64,000 bases of DNA from WTFY01 sp965205275 (GTDB lineage: Bacteria; Pseudomonadota; Gammaproteobacteria; UBA4575): positions 40,574 through 104,573 of the forward strand of contig CBDBGX010000001.1 in assembly GCA_965205275.1 (NCBI GenBank), written 5' to 3'. The notes under the pieces are model-generated. The model saw nothing but the letters and a program-made list of their open reading frames with translations, had not been told where the DNA came from and made no database searches. Below are positions 8,966 to 17,958 of this stretch, piece by piece. A program made the translations under genes and the position numbers. Position 1 is the stretch's first letter, and each line of letters begins with the position of its first letter.

Positions 8966-9211
8966 ATGAGTGGGGAAGAGGCAGGTGAACTACGAGAGCG
9001 CATGGCGCACCTGGAAGGATTGTTGGAAGGTTTGCGTGAAGCACCTGAGCTGTTACTTGATTCGATAAATAATTGGTTGGATACAACAGGAGTCGCACAT
9101 CGGTGGATTGTTGCGATGTGTCGGTTTGCGGCCGTGCATCGCTCCACGAGGGTCTCGCCAGTGCTGAACAACACACACATTCCCTTATATATCAGGAGAA
9201 AAAATGGGTAA
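8966..9211 (+). CDS. Unrecognised short ORF upstream of a VOC gene
   Basis: An 81-codon frame starting at an ATG, with a leucine/glutamate-rich amphipathic start (RERMAHLEGLLEGLREA) that looks like a real helix, but a C-terminal half that resembles nothing. It overlaps the next gene's start by 8 bases. I do not recognise it; it may be a relic or chance. The rest of the 8755-9203 gap shows nothing else. Confidence 0.3.
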   Translation: MSGEEAGELRERMAHLEGLLEGLREAPELLLDSINNWLDTTGVAHRWIVAMCRFAAVHRSTRVSPVLNNTHIPLYIRRKNG

Positions 9212-9980
9212 CCCAATAGTTCATTTTGAAATTGCCGGACCCGAAGGGCTCTCGCTGCAACAGTTCTATCGGGACTTGTTCGGGTGGGATGTTCTGACAC
9301 AGGGCGAGGAGATGGGATATTACGGTCTCGTACAGTGGAACGAGGGTGGCATCGGCGGCGGCATCTTTCAATCTAGCGAGGATATGCCTTTTCGCAACTA
9401 TGTGACAGTCTATATCCAGGTTGACGACCTGCAAGCCACGCTCGATAAAGCGTCTGGTCTGGGTGCGAACACTATCTTGCCTCCGATGGAGATAGCGCCT
9501 GACTCGGGCTCAATTGCCATGTTCACAGACCCTGCCGGAAACTTTATGGGACTGCATTTGCCGCCGACTGAAATGGCTGACCAAATACCGCCCAAGGGCA
9601 ATGCTCCACCGGTGGTGCACTTCGAGGTGGGAGGCAGCAACGCAGAGGCGCTTGCCGAATTCTATATCCAGATGTTTGACTGGCAGATAAACTTCCTTGA
9701 GGAGAATAACTATAGACTTATCCAGCAGGAACCTGATGGCATAGGAGGTGGTCTCTTCCAGCACACGCCTGAAATGCCGCCAAACAGTGTTTCCATCGCT
9801 GTGATGGTTGATGACCTGCAAGCGTATCTGGATAAAGCCGTAGGATTGGGCGGTAGCGCCCTTATGCCTCCGACAGAGATTCCGGGTGGCTTTGGTGCGA
9901 TTGCAATCTTCTATGACATCGCTGGTAATCGCATATCACTATTCAAGTCGCCGGAGGGACACGTTTCCCCAAACGACTAA
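9204..9980 (+). CDS. VOC family protein, two glyoxalase-like domains (CFP30A-like)
   Basis: A 258-residue tandem of two vicinal-oxygen-chelate modules (about 1-118 and 130-250). Each half has the strand-helix start (IVHFEIAGPEGLSLQQFYRD; VVHFEVGGSNAEALAEFYIQ), a GGIGGGIF/GIGGGLF strand and a terminal (F/Y)D(P/I)AGN strand. A metal site is not obvious: the usual His/Glu ligand positions are partly conserved (HFE at both starts). AGGAGA lies 6 bases before the ATG at 9204. Relatives include hydroxylases and resistance proteins; the substrate is unknown. Confidence 0.85.
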   Translation: MGNPIVHFEIAGPEGLSLQQFYRDLFGWDVLTQGEEMGYYGLVQWNEGGIGGGIFQSSEDMPFRNYVTVYIQVDDLQATLDKASGLGANTILPPMEIAPDSGSIAMFTDPAGNFMGLHLPPTEMADQIPPKGNAPPVVHFEVGGSNAEALAEFYIQMFDWQINFLEENNYRLIQQEPDGIGGGLFQHTPEMPPNSVSIAVMVDDLQAYLDKAVGLGGSALMPPTEIPGGFGAIAIFYDIAGNRISLFKSPEGHVSPND

Positions 9981-10357
9981 TCTGATGCGCCGGAGGTTGC
10001 CCTGTACCTGTAATTGACTCTCACGGAGGTCGGCGTACACATGGAAAGTGCTGAGGAAATTCGGCTTGCCATATTGGCTTTGGATTTATTCTGCAGAGTT
10101 GTGGCTATGTTCACACAGTCAGAGTCGCCTATATCTCAAAAAGTGAGTAGTCCGAACTTATACGTTTCCCGCTGGTATGACGATAGGTACTGGTCGGATT
10201 CCAAGCGATGCTTAAGACGAAACGGTCCCGTGTATAACCGATAATAATAAGACAGGCAGGTTGAATGTTGGGGAGGTTGTCGTTTCCGGGACACTGACAA
10301 TGAACTCCACAATAGGTATTATGCGCAGGTTCGGTAATTGATATTGGAAAATCTTGT
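9981..10357. other. Intergenic region without a supportable gene
   Basis: About 375 bases between the VOC gene and the ABC ATPase. A 76-codon frame starting at a TTG (10014) exists but has no family-like features. I see no convincing promoter, terminator or RNA gene. Confidence 0.5.
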
Positions 10358-11992
10358 ATGAGTGCATTGGAGACACGACAGGAATCGGTACCGCAAGAGG
10401 TCCTTAAAATTGAGGATTTATCCGTCAATTTCCGCAATGTAGAGGCGGTAAAACACGTCAGTTTTGACATTATGAAGGGAGAAACCGTTGCCCTGGTAGG
10501 GGAATCGGGCTCTGGTAAATCCGTCAGCGCACTGTCTATACTTCAACTGTTACCCTATCCCGTTGCAAGTCACCCGAACGGTTCCGTCAAAGTCAATGGA
10601 TTCGAAACCATGGGCGCCAGCAACGAGGTCCTTCGCAATATCCGTGGCAGCAAGGTCACCATGATCTTTCAGGAGCCGATGACATCGTTGAATCCGCTGC
10701 ATCGTATCGAAAAACAGATTGGTGAAATTCTTCTGATTCACCGTGGCATCAGTGTTAACAATTCCAGGGATCTCATTCTCGATCTCCTGAAACTGGTTGG
10801 ACTGCAGAATCCGGAAGAAAAAATGCGTTCATTTCCACATGAACTATCCGGTGGCCAGCGGCAGCGGGTGATGATTGCCATGGCACTTGCCAATGAACCT
10901 GACCTGCTGATCGCGGATGAGCCGACAACGGCACTGGACGTTACTATTCAGGCACAGATTCTGGAATTACTGAATGATCTGCAGGATCGTCTGGGCATGG
11001 CGATGTTGTTGATTACTCATGATCTGGGAGTAGTCAGACGGATGGCGGACCGGGTTTGTGTAATGACCCAGGGGGAGATTGTCGAGAAGGGAAATTGTGA
11101 AGATATCTTCCAGAATCCGCAGCATGAATATACCCGTCACTTGCTGGCAGCGGAACCGAAGGGGAATCCGGTTGAAATAAAATCATCCAAAGTGTTGCTT
11201 GAGTGCAACAATATCAATGTCAGGTTCCCGTTGACCAAGGGGTTTTTCTTTGTCAGCAAGTATCTGCAGGCAGTCAACGAGGTGTCGATAAAGGTATCTG
11301 CGGGACAGACGCTTGGTGTCGTTGGTGAATCCGGGTCCGGTAAGACTACCCTGGGCATGTCGATCCTGCGGCTGGTGAAGTCCGATGGTGAAATCCTGCT
11401 TGAGGGAGCAGAATTGCAGGGCTTGAAATCAAAACAATTGAGACCGTTTCGGCGTGATATGCAGATTGTTTTTCAAGACCCTTACGGGAGTCTGTCACCT
11501 AGATTGTCGATTCACCAGATTATAGAAGAGGGACTGCTGGTCCATGAAAAGCATTTAACGACGGAACAACGCAGAGCAAGAGTAGGTGATGCCCTGCATG
11601 AAGTCGGGCTCGATCCTGAATCACAGGACCGTTATCCCCATGAGTTCTCCGGCGGTCAACGTCAACGAATCGCAATTGCGCGGGCGCTGATTCTAAAACC
11701 AAAATTGCTGGTGCTGGATGAACCGACTTCGGCACTGGATATGTCTGTTCAGGCACAGATTGTCGATTTACTGCGTGACCTGCAACACAAACATGATCTG
11801 ACCTACATCTTTATCAGTCATGATCTTAAAGTGGTCCGGGCACTGAGTAACCATGTCATTGTAATGAAAGACGGGGTTGTTGTGGAAAGCGGGACTTCCG
11901 ACGAGATCTTTGATAATCCGCAGACCGAATATACAAAGGAACTTATCTCCGCGGCCTTTGATCTGGCGACTATTCGCCATGAGAAAAATTAA
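10358..11992 (+). CDS. Dipeptide/oligopeptide-type ABC transporter ATPase, fused double domain (YejF-like)
   Basis: A 544-residue cytoplasmic ATPase with two complete nucleotide-binding domains. Domain 1 has Walker A GESGSGKS, signature LSGGQRQR and Walker B LLIADEPT; domain 2 has GESGSGKT, FSGGQRQR and LLVLDEPT, each followed by a switch histidine (ITHDL, ISHDL). The PEST-like oligopeptide C-tail (NPQHEYTRHLL, NPQTEYTKELI) follows each domain. This fused layout is that of YejF/GsiA. The permeases are absent here; a YejA-like binding protein lies at 38,304-40,154 on the other strand. Confidence 0.92.
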   Translation: MSALETRQESVPQEVLKIEDLSVNFRNVEAVKHVSFDIMKGETVALVGESGSGKSVSALSILQLLPYPVASHPNGSVKVNGFETMGASNEVLRNIRGSKVTMIFQEPMTSLNPLHRIEKQIGEILLIHRGISVNNSRDLILDLLKLVGLQNPEEKMRSFPHELSGGQRQRVMIAMALANEPDLLIADEPTTALDVTIQAQILELLNDLQDRLGMAMLLITHDLGVVRRMADRVCVMTQGEIVEKGNCEDIFQNPQHEYTRHLLAAEPKGNPVEIKSSKVLLECNNINVRFPLTKGFFFVSKYLQAVNEVSIKVSAGQTLGVVGESGSGKTTLGMSILRLVKSDGEILLEGAELQGLKSKQLRPFRRDMQIVFQDPYGSLSPRLSIHQIIEEGLLVHEKHLTTEQRRARVGDALHEVGLDPESQDRYPHEFSGGQRQRIAIARALILKPKLLVLDEPTSALDMSVQAQIVDLLRDLQHKHDLTYIFISHDLKVVRALSNHVIVMKDGVVVESGTSDEIFDNPQTEYTKELISAAFDLATIRHEKN

Positions 11993-12104
11993 GGATTCGG
12001 GTGCTGTAAGGAATAACAAATCCGTAGCTTCACAAAAAATTAACAGACTGTGAAAGTTGAAGCGAATAGCAGGTCAGCGGGTGATGTAAAGGAAAGCTGG
12101 TGCT

Positions 12105-12986
12105 ATGGGAACACAAACAGGAATTCTGGCTGAAGTGCCAAAGCATGTACGTCATCTGTTTTTCAGTCTGACACGGGATGCGGAAGTTGGAATCTTGCTG
12201 GCGGAATTAAAGTCATTTGTAGATGGCGATCAGGTAGTTGCCGGTATCGGCCAGCCTTTCATCGACTTTACCGGCAGCAGCGTTCCCGGAAGTATCACTG
12301 CTCCGGTGTACATTGGTTCTGGTGTTGGTATAGCCGCACTGCCTTATGCATTCTGGCTCTGGTTACGCGGAGATGATCCTGGAAAACTCACGAGACTGGC
12401 GCTGGCGATTGAGCAACGGCTTGCACAGCATTGTAATCTGGAAGATATGATCAATGGTTTCCTGTATGACACAGGCCGTGACCTCACAGGCTATGTTGAT
12501 GGTACCGAAAATCCTGAAGGAGAAGAGGCTGTAAGTGCCGCTGTTGTCGCCCCTGATATTGGTAAAACTGCTGGAAGCAGTTTTGTTGCGATACAGAAAT
12601 GGCAGCACGATCTCGACAGATTCCGGAGTTGGTCCCGGGAAGAGCAGGATCATACGATTGGCCGCCGCCTTTCTGACAACGAGGAAATTGACGACGCTCC
12701 GGCATCTGCACATGTCAAACGCACTGCACAGGAGACCTTTGACCCAGAGGCATTTATTCTGAGAAGGTCAATGCCTTACTCTGACCTTACAGGAGACGGG
12801 TTGGTATTCGTGGCTTTTGGTCACAGTTTTACGGCTTTTGACACCTTGATGAAGCAGATGCTGGGTTTGAATGACGGCATTACTGATAGCCTGTTTAACT
12901 TCAGTGTGCCTCTGGGTACCAGTTTCTTCTGGTGCCCGCCCATGAAGGACGATGAGCTGGACCTGAGTCTACTGTCAAACCGATAA
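12105..12986 (+). CDS. Dyp-type heme peroxidase (YfeX-like)
   Basis: A 293-residue dye-decolorising peroxidase that uses H2O2 on aromatic or porphyrin substrates. The GxxDG motif is GYVDG (129-133; catalytic Asp132), the proximal heme ligand is His203 in HVKR, and the distal Arg is in ILRRSMPY (about 220-221). No Tat or Sec signal is visible, so it is probably cytoplasmic and of the YfeX/B class. The stop codon overlaps the 3' end of the convergent flavoenzyme gene by 12 bases. Confidence 0.92.
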   Translation: MGTQTGILAEVPKHVRHLFFSLTRDAEVGILLAELKSFVDGDQVVAGIGQPFIDFTGSSVPGSITAPVYIGSGVGIAALPYAFWLWLRGDDPGKLTRLALAIEQRLAQHCNLEDMINGFLYDTGRDLTGYVDGTENPEGEEAVSAAVVAPDIGKTAGSSFVAIQKWQHDLDRFRSWSREEQDHTIGRRLSDNEEIDDAPASAHVKRTAQETFDPEAFILRRSMPYSDLTGDGLVFVAFGHSFTAFDTLMKQMLGLNDGITDSLFNFSVPLGTSFFWCPPMKDDELDLSLLSNR

Positions 12987-13892
12987 CCCCAGGTTTTGCC
13001 TGACCTGCCGCAATCTTTGAGTGGATGCAATGGCTTTCTCTCCATTTGGATGGAGATTGCGAATGATGATGTCCGTATACCCGAGTTCCACAATCGCATG
13101 CAATTGTCCCGCCACTGAAGCGGCATCACCAATCACCAGTGCCGAGGGATCAAATCCCCGGTAACCCTTCTCCGAAACGTACTGTTTAACACTGTCCGCA
13201 TCCTGGTCACTTTCAGCCACGTAAATATCTCTTCGGATTGCAATTGTAGTTGGGTCGCTCTTCCCGTGTCTGCCCAGTGCATCTCTGTAGACTCCCAGGG
13301 ATTGTTCAGCCTTGTCTATCGTCATGCCGGGTTCTGCGAGCCAGACTTCCCCCAGTCGTGCTGCGCGGTCTATGGCGACGGGTGCTGACGCACCTATCCA
13401 GATGTCAATTTTTTCAGGAGGAACCGGCGATATATTTGCGTTCTCAAACTGCCATCGTCCGTTGAGTGATACGGTTTCTCCTCGCCAGAGAGCCCGGAGT
13501 ACTTCTATGGACTGCTCGAATGCGGAAGGTCGATTCCTGATGTTTGCACCCATGGCGTTGAACTGGTGTCTGCCCTGTCCCAATCCACACTGCATGATAA
13601 AGGGTCCTTTGGCGATGCAGGAGAGTGTGGCAATCTGTTCAGCGGCAAGTACGGGATTCCAAAGTGGCAGGAGATACAACGCTCCGGCAGGGCGATGGTC
13701 CCATTCAGCCAACATACGACCTATCATCGGCGTATTCTGGTAATAGGGTGTCGGCATCGTGTGATGATCGCCGACAAACAGGGAATCGAGTCCCGCATCG
13801 GCCGCTTCTCTGGCTCTGGCAATCATCTGGGCAGCACCGTCCCGGACGTCTTTCGTCTGGTAGGCACTGGTCACTGATATTCCAATTTTCAT
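12975..13892 (-). CDS. LLM class flavin-dependent oxidoreductase
   Basis: A luciferase-like monooxygenase or F420-dependent enzyme of 305 residues with a TIM-barrel pattern: MKIGISVTSAYQ at strand 1, GLDSLFVGDHHTMP, LWNPVLAAEQIATLS, CGLGQGRHQFNAMG and IDIWIGASAPVAIDRAARLG. The GLGQGR segment usually contacts the flavin phosphate. FMN or F420 use cannot be decided from sequence. The ATG at 13892 has AGGAA about 9 bases upstream. It converges on, and overlaps, the peroxidase gene. Confidence 0.87.
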   Translation of the reverse strand: MKIGISVTSAYQTKDVRDGAAQMIARAREAADAGLDSLFVGDHHTMPTPYYQNTPMIGRMLAEWDHRPAGALYLLPLWNPVLAAEQIATLSCIAKGPFIMQCGLGQGRHQFNAMGANIRNRPSAFEQSIEVLRALWRGETVSLNGRWQFENANISPVPPEKIDIWIGASAPVAIDRAARLGEVWLAEPGMTIDKAEQSLGVYRDALGRHGKSDPTTIAIRRDIYVAESDQDADSVKQYVSEKGYRGFDPSALVIGDAASVAGQLHAIVELGYTDIIIRNLHPNGEKAIASTQRLRQVRQNLGLSV

Positions 13893-13894
13893 GG

Positions 13895-14248
13895 TTATTG
13901 TTCCTGGGAGGCTGTCCGATGATTTTCATGCCAACGAACGATGGTATCATCACCCACCAACACCTCCTTGACCGAGAGCTGAACTATACGCGGTCGATCC
14001 TGGATGCCCATGGTTTCGGCCGCCGGGCGCAACCGTACCAGAAAGTCAGTCAGGGTTTCGGAAATCCGGAGATATCTTTCCCTGTTCTGCACGTGATCCA
14101 CGACGAGCTTCCATTCGCTATGAACTGCCTGCTCCTGGCGGCGCAATGCCGGCATTCGTTCCCGCAATTCATCGATGGTCATCAGCGCCTCCTGATAAGC
14201 GCTCACCAAGCGGTCGATGCGCCTGCGGATATGGGCTATTGTTCTCAA
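13895..14248 (-). pseudogene. C-terminal remnant of a serine site-specific recombinase
   Basis: A 117-codon frame whose sequence (helical RRIDRLVSAYQEALMTIDEL, then RLRPAAETMGIQDRPRIVQL and VKEVLVGDDTIV) matches the coiled-coil tail and final strand of large serine recombinases (resolvase/Recombinase/Zn-ribbon family). The catalytic N-terminal domain and the zinc ribbon are missing, and the last residues (VRWHENHR) leave the usual IRHSIP-type end. The fragment lies directly downstream of the toxin gene, suggesting a decayed mobile element at this site. Confidence 0.65.
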
Positions 14249-14625
14249 GAAGGTACAAAATTCTTGAGTTCCAAACCATCAATAAAACGAAAATCCCGGT
14301 AATTTGCCGTAATGAGTTCAAAGTTGGATTGGATGGCCGTGGCTGCGATTAGAGCATCGCCCAGCGTCAGGGCATGACTCTGGGCATGCTGTTTTATCAG
14401 AAGGCGAGCGATAATGCTGATATTTTCATTCAGTTCCAGTATGCGGATATTGAACGCTTGCAACAGCCTTTCAACCAGTCTGACCTTGCTCTTATTACTT
14501 GCGCCCTGCATCAGCTCCATGTAGGTGATGGCGCTGATGTGTATATTTTCTGTTTCCTCTATCAACGTGATGGCTTTGACGTTTCGCTTTTCCAGATAAA
14601 TAAAAATATTGGTATCAAATAGCAA
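14245..14625 (-). CDS. vapC: VapC-type PIN domain toxin
   Basis: A 126-residue PIN-domain ribonuclease. The acidic metal-binding residues are Asp4 (FDTN), Glu37 (YMELMQG), Asp90 (LGDALIAATA) and a C-terminal Asp near 111 (ITANYRDF). The frame opens at a TTG (14625); no in-frame ATG gives a full PIN start, so a TTG start inside the antitoxin's last codons is likely, with translation coupled to it (11-base overlap). Such toxins cleave tRNA or other RNAs when the antitoxin is lost. Confidence 0.9.
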   Translation of the reverse strand: MLFDTNIFIYLEKRNVKAITLIEETENIHISAITYMELMQGASNKSKVRLVERLLQAFNIRILELNENISIIARLLIKQHAQSHALTLGDALIAATAIQSNFELITANYRDFRFIDGLELKNFVPS

Positions 14626-14869
14626 GATCGCGTCCCTTTCTGCCTGCTTTTATTCGCTCTAGCCCGGCTTCCAAGGAAATATCTTCTCCCAACTGGAAAA
14701 AGGCCTGTAATACTTCCGCTCTCTCTTTCTTGTTCGTTGTTTTTGCACTGGGTTTGATAATGCCGATAACCTGACCGTGGCTGGTCAGCTCAACCTCTTC
14801 ACCCCGCTTAAGGGCTTCCTTGAGTTCGCTGGCATGAGTCCTGAGGTGTGAAAATGTGATTGCCTGCAT
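14615..14869 (-). CDS. Phd/YefM-type antitoxin of the PIN toxin
   Basis: An 84-residue antitoxin starting at the ATG at 14869 (an upstream in-frame ATG at 14932 would add 21 residues without family likeness). The N-terminal part QAITFSHLRTHASELKEAL is the Phd/YefM DNA-binding fold and VIGIIKPSA the following strand; the C-terminus LEAGLERIKAGRKG should wrap the toxin. It precedes and overlaps the toxin gene by 11 bases, the usual arrangement. An 18-base palindrome upstream (14934-14951) is a probable operator. Confidence 0.87.
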   Translation of the reverse strand: MQAITFSHLRTHASELKEALKRGEEVELTSHGQVIGIIKPSAKTTNKKERAEVLQAFFQLGEDISLEAGLERIKAGRKGRDLAI

Positions 14870-14933
14870 GGTTAAACGGCCGTTGTGAGTGAAGTGTGGG
14901 AAAGTGTAGCAGCTTGTCATAGTTTTATACAAT

Positions 14934-14951
14934 ATGTTTTGTACAAAACAT
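14934..14951. promoter_or_regulatory. 18-base perfect palindrome, probable antitoxin operator
   Basis: ATGTTTTGTACAAAACAT is a perfect 18-base palindrome located 65 bases upstream of the chosen antitoxin start. Phd/YefM antitoxins bind short palindromes at their own promoter, so autoregulation is the natural reading. A longer antitoxin starting at 14932 would leave the site just 2 bases upstream. Confidence 0.6.
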
Positions 14952-14982
14952 AGATGATTGCTGTCTCCCGATTAGCTGGCGC

Positions 14983-14998
14983 TTTACTCCGACCCCAT
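14983..14998 (-). repeat. Single copy of the TTTACTCCGACCCCAT motif
   Basis: Reverse-complement form of the dispersed GGGGTCGGAGTAAA core, immediately before the stop of the next minus-strand gene. Confidence 0.7.
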
Positions 14999-14999
14999 A

Positions 15000-15503
15000 C
15001 TATTTACATCTTCTATCAATTGGGAAACATCGTTTAACGTAACTCCCATTACCCTGATTACCATAGATGACATTATTCTTTTTATCGTAAGCGGTGAGGG
15101 TAGCAGTTATAAAACTTCCGTGAGTGTTATGTTGTATAACCAGTAATTGATTATTGTCCAATTCTGCAATATAAACATCTTCGGGATATCTCGCTGGACC
15201 GGTACTATGAACCTGAATGTTAGTATTTCCCAGAAAACTGACAGAGACTTTGTTACTTGAACTAATGCTAAAAGAGCATTCTTCACCTGTAAATTTAAAT
15301 CCCACCAATGCCCTTTGAATAGCACTTCCTGGTACTGTGACACAGCCTTTATGTGTGCCTGTTGGTAAAACTGGATTTGATTGTGGGCTATGATTTATTA
15401 CTCTTTGAACATCTGTCCTGGTAATGGAGGGACCACTTTTTATTCCACTACAATTGTTTGTTAATACAATGATACAAAATAAAACGATAACTTTTTTCCC
15501 CAT
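15000..15503 (-). CDS. Putative secreted or lipid-anchored protein, unrecognised
   Basis: A 167-residue protein from the ATG at 15503, chosen because AGGGAG lies about 10 bases upstream; the frame extends further back to 15629 but that part overlaps the divergent hydrolase gene. The start MGKKVIVLFCIIVLTNNCSG looks like a lipoprotein signal with a cysteine at residue 18, although Asn at -1 is not a good lipobox. The mature part is rich in Ser, Asn and beta-forming residues (SFSISSSNKVSVSFLG) and has three further cysteines. Its AT-rich composition differs from the neighbours and suggests acquisition. No family recognised. Confidence 0.6.
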   Translation of the reverse strand: MGKKVIVLFCIIVLTNNCSGIKSGPSITRTDVQRVINHSPQSNPVLPTGTHKGCVTVPGSAIQRALVGFKFTGEECSFSISSSNKVSVSFLGNTNIQVHSTGPARYPEDVYIAELDNNQLLVIQHNTHGSFITATLTAYDKKNNVIYGNQGNGSYVKRCFPIDRRCK

Positions 15504-15573
15504 TGTTTTATTTCTCCCTGGATATGTATATTTAATAATAATAACGCACCTCACTTTTTGAAAGAAGGTAAAT

Positions 15574-16290
15574 ATGATTGATCGCGATCTTGAAATTCGA
15601 ACACCTGACGGGGACATGACTACGTTCATTTCTCATCCTGAGGGGGATGGCCCTTACCCCTTGATCCTGTTCCTGATGGATGCACCGGGCAAGCGTGAAG
15701 AACTGCACGACATGGCCCGCCGGCTTGCGGCAAAGGGTTATTATGTGATGTTGCCGAATCTGTATTACCGACGTACCCCGGTTTTCGACGTGGTGGCCGA
15801 AGGCCGGGACGTCATGCGTGAGCACATGGCATCACTCAGTATTCCCGCAGTCTGCCAGGACGTAGCAGCAATGCTCGAATTTACAACCGGTGACTCGGCT
15901 GCGCGTGCAGGAGCCATAGGTTGTGTGGGATACTGCATGAGTGGACCGTTTGCCTTTGCACTGGCGGCGTTGGAACAGCGGATAGCGGCATCGGCGTCGA
16001 TACACGGCGTTATGCTGTGTTCCGATCAACAGGACTCTCCTCATCTGCTGGCGGATCGCGTCAAAGGTGAACTGTATTTCGGTTGTGCCGAGAACGACGA
16101 TTACGTTCCGGAGGGGATGATTGAGGCGCTGGAAAAGCATCTGAAGCAGGTTGGGGCAGACTACCGAATCGAGTGGTATCCTGGAACGGGTCATGGTTTT
16201 GTGTTTCCCGAACGTGACGCAGCCTACAACGAGGAGGCCGCAGAGCGACACTGGGAACGGCTTATTGACTTGTTCCAGCGCAAACTCTGA
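15574..16290 (+). CDS. Dienelactone hydrolase family protein
   Basis: A 238-residue alpha/beta hydrolase. The nucleophile is Cys121 in GYCMSG, the acid is Asp175 or Asp176 (ENDDYVP) and the base is His207 (GTGHGF), the dienelactone hydrolase triad. The first strands (TTFISHP, YPLILFLMDAPG) and the PNLYYR segment are typical of the family. AAGG precedes the ATG at 15574. Dienelactone hydrolases open lactones in chlorocatechol pathways, but many relatives act on other esters and no pathway genes flank this one. Confidence 0.88.
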   Translation: MIDRDLEIRTPDGDMTTFISHPEGDGPYPLILFLMDAPGKREELHDMARRLAAKGYYVMLPNLYYRRTPVFDVVAEGRDVMREHMASLSIPAVCQDVAAMLEFTTGDSAARAGAIGCVGYCMSGPFAFALAALEQRIAASASIHGVMLCSDQQDSPHLLADRVKGELYFGCAENDDYVPEGMIEALEKHLKQVGADYRIEWYPGTGHGFVFPERDAAYNEEAAERHWERLIDLFQRKL

Positions 16291-16296
16291 ATTAGT

Positions 16297-16881
16297 TTAA
16301 ATCAGTTGTGTCGCGATCGGCTTCGCCTTGAGAGTCATTTCCTGTCGTCTGATGAACAACGCACGGGCTTCGTCAGGAGCTTTTCGTGATTCCTCCCAGA
16401 CTGACAGATCCCGATACCAGGTCACGAGCAACATTGTGCCAATCTCGGATGTTCGATCGGGTTCCGCGAATAGACACTGTACCTGACAGTCGAAACTTTC
16501 CTCAAAACTGATCCACGCTTTATTGGATATATCTGCGATTTCGTCAACATCACGATTGAAAACCCTGAACCAGCGAAATACATAAATACCCGGTTTCTCT
16601 CGAGGTGTATGATCGATTGGTCTGACCGTCGGTACGAGGTCCGTCTGTTGAATAATCTCGAAGTCGCCTGGCAAGGCAGTGAAATCACCTTGCTCGTTTT
16701 CGCTGCTGGTCACGAGGTAGACCTCATTCGTGGCAAGACCGAGACGGCCTCCAAACAGACCGAATATCTGCACGTTTCCGGCTTGCAATGACTGTGCTAC
16801 AGTCTCTCGTACCGCGCGAACAAGGTTCGTTGCCAGGGACGAATTCGGATCGCTCAGTTGATATACTCGATAATGAACCAT
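16297..16881 (-). CDS. Hypothetical protein, possible tandem dimeric alpha/beta barrel (NIPSNAP-like)
   Basis: A 194-residue soluble protein. The order of elements (HYRVYQLSD, GLFGGRLGLATNEVYLVTSS, then PGIYVFRWFRVFNRDVDEIADIS, FLLVTWYRDLSVWE) looks like two ferredoxin-like halves in which Trp/Tyr-rich strands alternate with helices, as in NIPSNAP or EthD-type proteins. The family assignment is uncertain and no active site can be named. It converges on the hydrolase gene with a 6-base gap. Confidence 0.5.
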   Translation of the reverse strand: MVHYRVYQLSDPNSSLATNLVRAVRETVAQSLQAGNVQIFGLFGGRLGLATNEVYLVTSSENEQGDFTALPGDFEIIQQTDLVPTVRPIDHTPREKPGIYVFRWFRVFNRDVDEIADISNKAWISFEESFDCQVQCLFAEPDRTSEIGTMLLVTWYRDLSVWEESRKAPDEARALFIRRQEMTLKAKPIATQLI

Positions 16882-16958
16882 GAGTCATCCTGGGCTGTAA
16901 AAACGAACCCGGAGTATAACAAATCAGAATAATCTAACCTTGTAATCGAGAAGAGCAT

Positions 16959-17894
16959 ATGAAAACAACCACCATAAAAAACACCAACCTTGACGTCAGC
17001 ATGTTCTGCCTGGGTGGCCAGAGCTTTGGTTCCCGCGACAGCAAAGCTGTCTCCTATGCCATGCTTGATCAATTTGTTGAGGCTGGCGGTAACTTTCTGG
17101 ATACCGCCAACAACTATGCTGTCTGGAACGGCCAGGGCGGCGAAAGCGAAACCATGCTGGGCAACTGGATGACTGATCGAGGTAACCGGGATCAGATTGT
17201 CCTGGCAACCAAGATGGGTGGGCGTGCCAAGGATGCTCCAATGTCGTCTAAACCGGAACACATCCTGCAGGAGTGTGATCGGAGCCTGAAACGCCTGCAG
17301 ACTGATCATATTGATTTGTATTACTTCCATTGTGATGATCGCTCAGTGCCTTTGGAAGATCAGTTGGGCGCCATGGACCAACTGGTTAAGGAAGGCAAGG
17401 TAAGGTATGTTGGCGCCAGCAACTTTAAAGCCTGGCGGCTGGCAGAGGCAGCTGCTGTCAGTACAGCCAACAATATCACAGCCTTCTGCTGCGTTCAGCA
17501 GCGTTATACCTACCTGCGTCCACGGGTTGATGCCAATTTCGGCTTTCAGAAGTCCTGCAATGATGATTTGCTCGAATACTGTGCACAACGGGACTTTCAA
17601 CTGATTGCCTATTCGCCCCTGTTGGGCGGCGCCTACATTCGGGAAGACCGCAAGCTACAGCGGCAGTACCATCATCGCGATTCAGATGTGCGTAAAGCAG
17701 TATTATTCCAGATCGCTGAAGAGACAGGCGCTACACCTAACCAGGTAATCCTGGCCTGGATGACGGGACGTGGTGTCATACCAATATCAGGAGCCAGTAC
17801 GGCGGATCAGATGAGTGAGAGTCTGGTTGGTTTCGACCTGACCCTGACGGATGACATTCTCGACCGTCTCGACGCGGCTGGAGCAGAACAGTAG
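16959..17894 (+). CDS. Aldo/keto reductase
   Basis: A 311-residue NADPH-dependent aldo/keto reductase. The catalytic tetrad is Asp48 and Tyr53 (FLDTANNYAVW), Lys85 (ATKMGG) and His124 (YYFHCDD). VRYVGASNFKAWRL is the strand with the substrate-loop serine-asparagine, and the C-terminal VIPISGASTADQMSESL is the NADP-binding loop. GAGAAGAG lies 5 bases before the ATG. It is similar to the YajO/Tas-type group; the physiological substrate is unknown. Confidence 0.92.
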   Translation: MKTTTIKNTNLDVSMFCLGGQSFGSRDSKAVSYAMLDQFVEAGGNFLDTANNYAVWNGQGGESETMLGNWMTDRGNRDQIVLATKMGGRAKDAPMSSKPEHILQECDRSLKRLQTDHIDLYYFHCDDRSVPLEDQLGAMDQLVKEGKVRYVGASNFKAWRLAEAAAVSTANNITAFCCVQQRYTYLRPRVDANFGFQKSCNDDLLEYCAQRDFQLIAYSPLLGGAYIREDRKLQRQYHHRDSDVRKAVLFQIAEETGATPNQVILAWMTGRGVIPISGASTADQMSESLVGFDLTLTDDILDRLDAAGAEQ

Positions 17895-17958
17895 CAGGCA
17901 GTCCCTCTGAAGAGACCAGGCGATATTTCAACTGAAAGAAATGTGCTTTGACTGAGGA

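Noticed and set aside
10014..10244. 76-codon frame before the ABC ATPase starting at TTG.
   Set aside because: No ribosome site, no family features, and it sits in a gap with no other coding signal.
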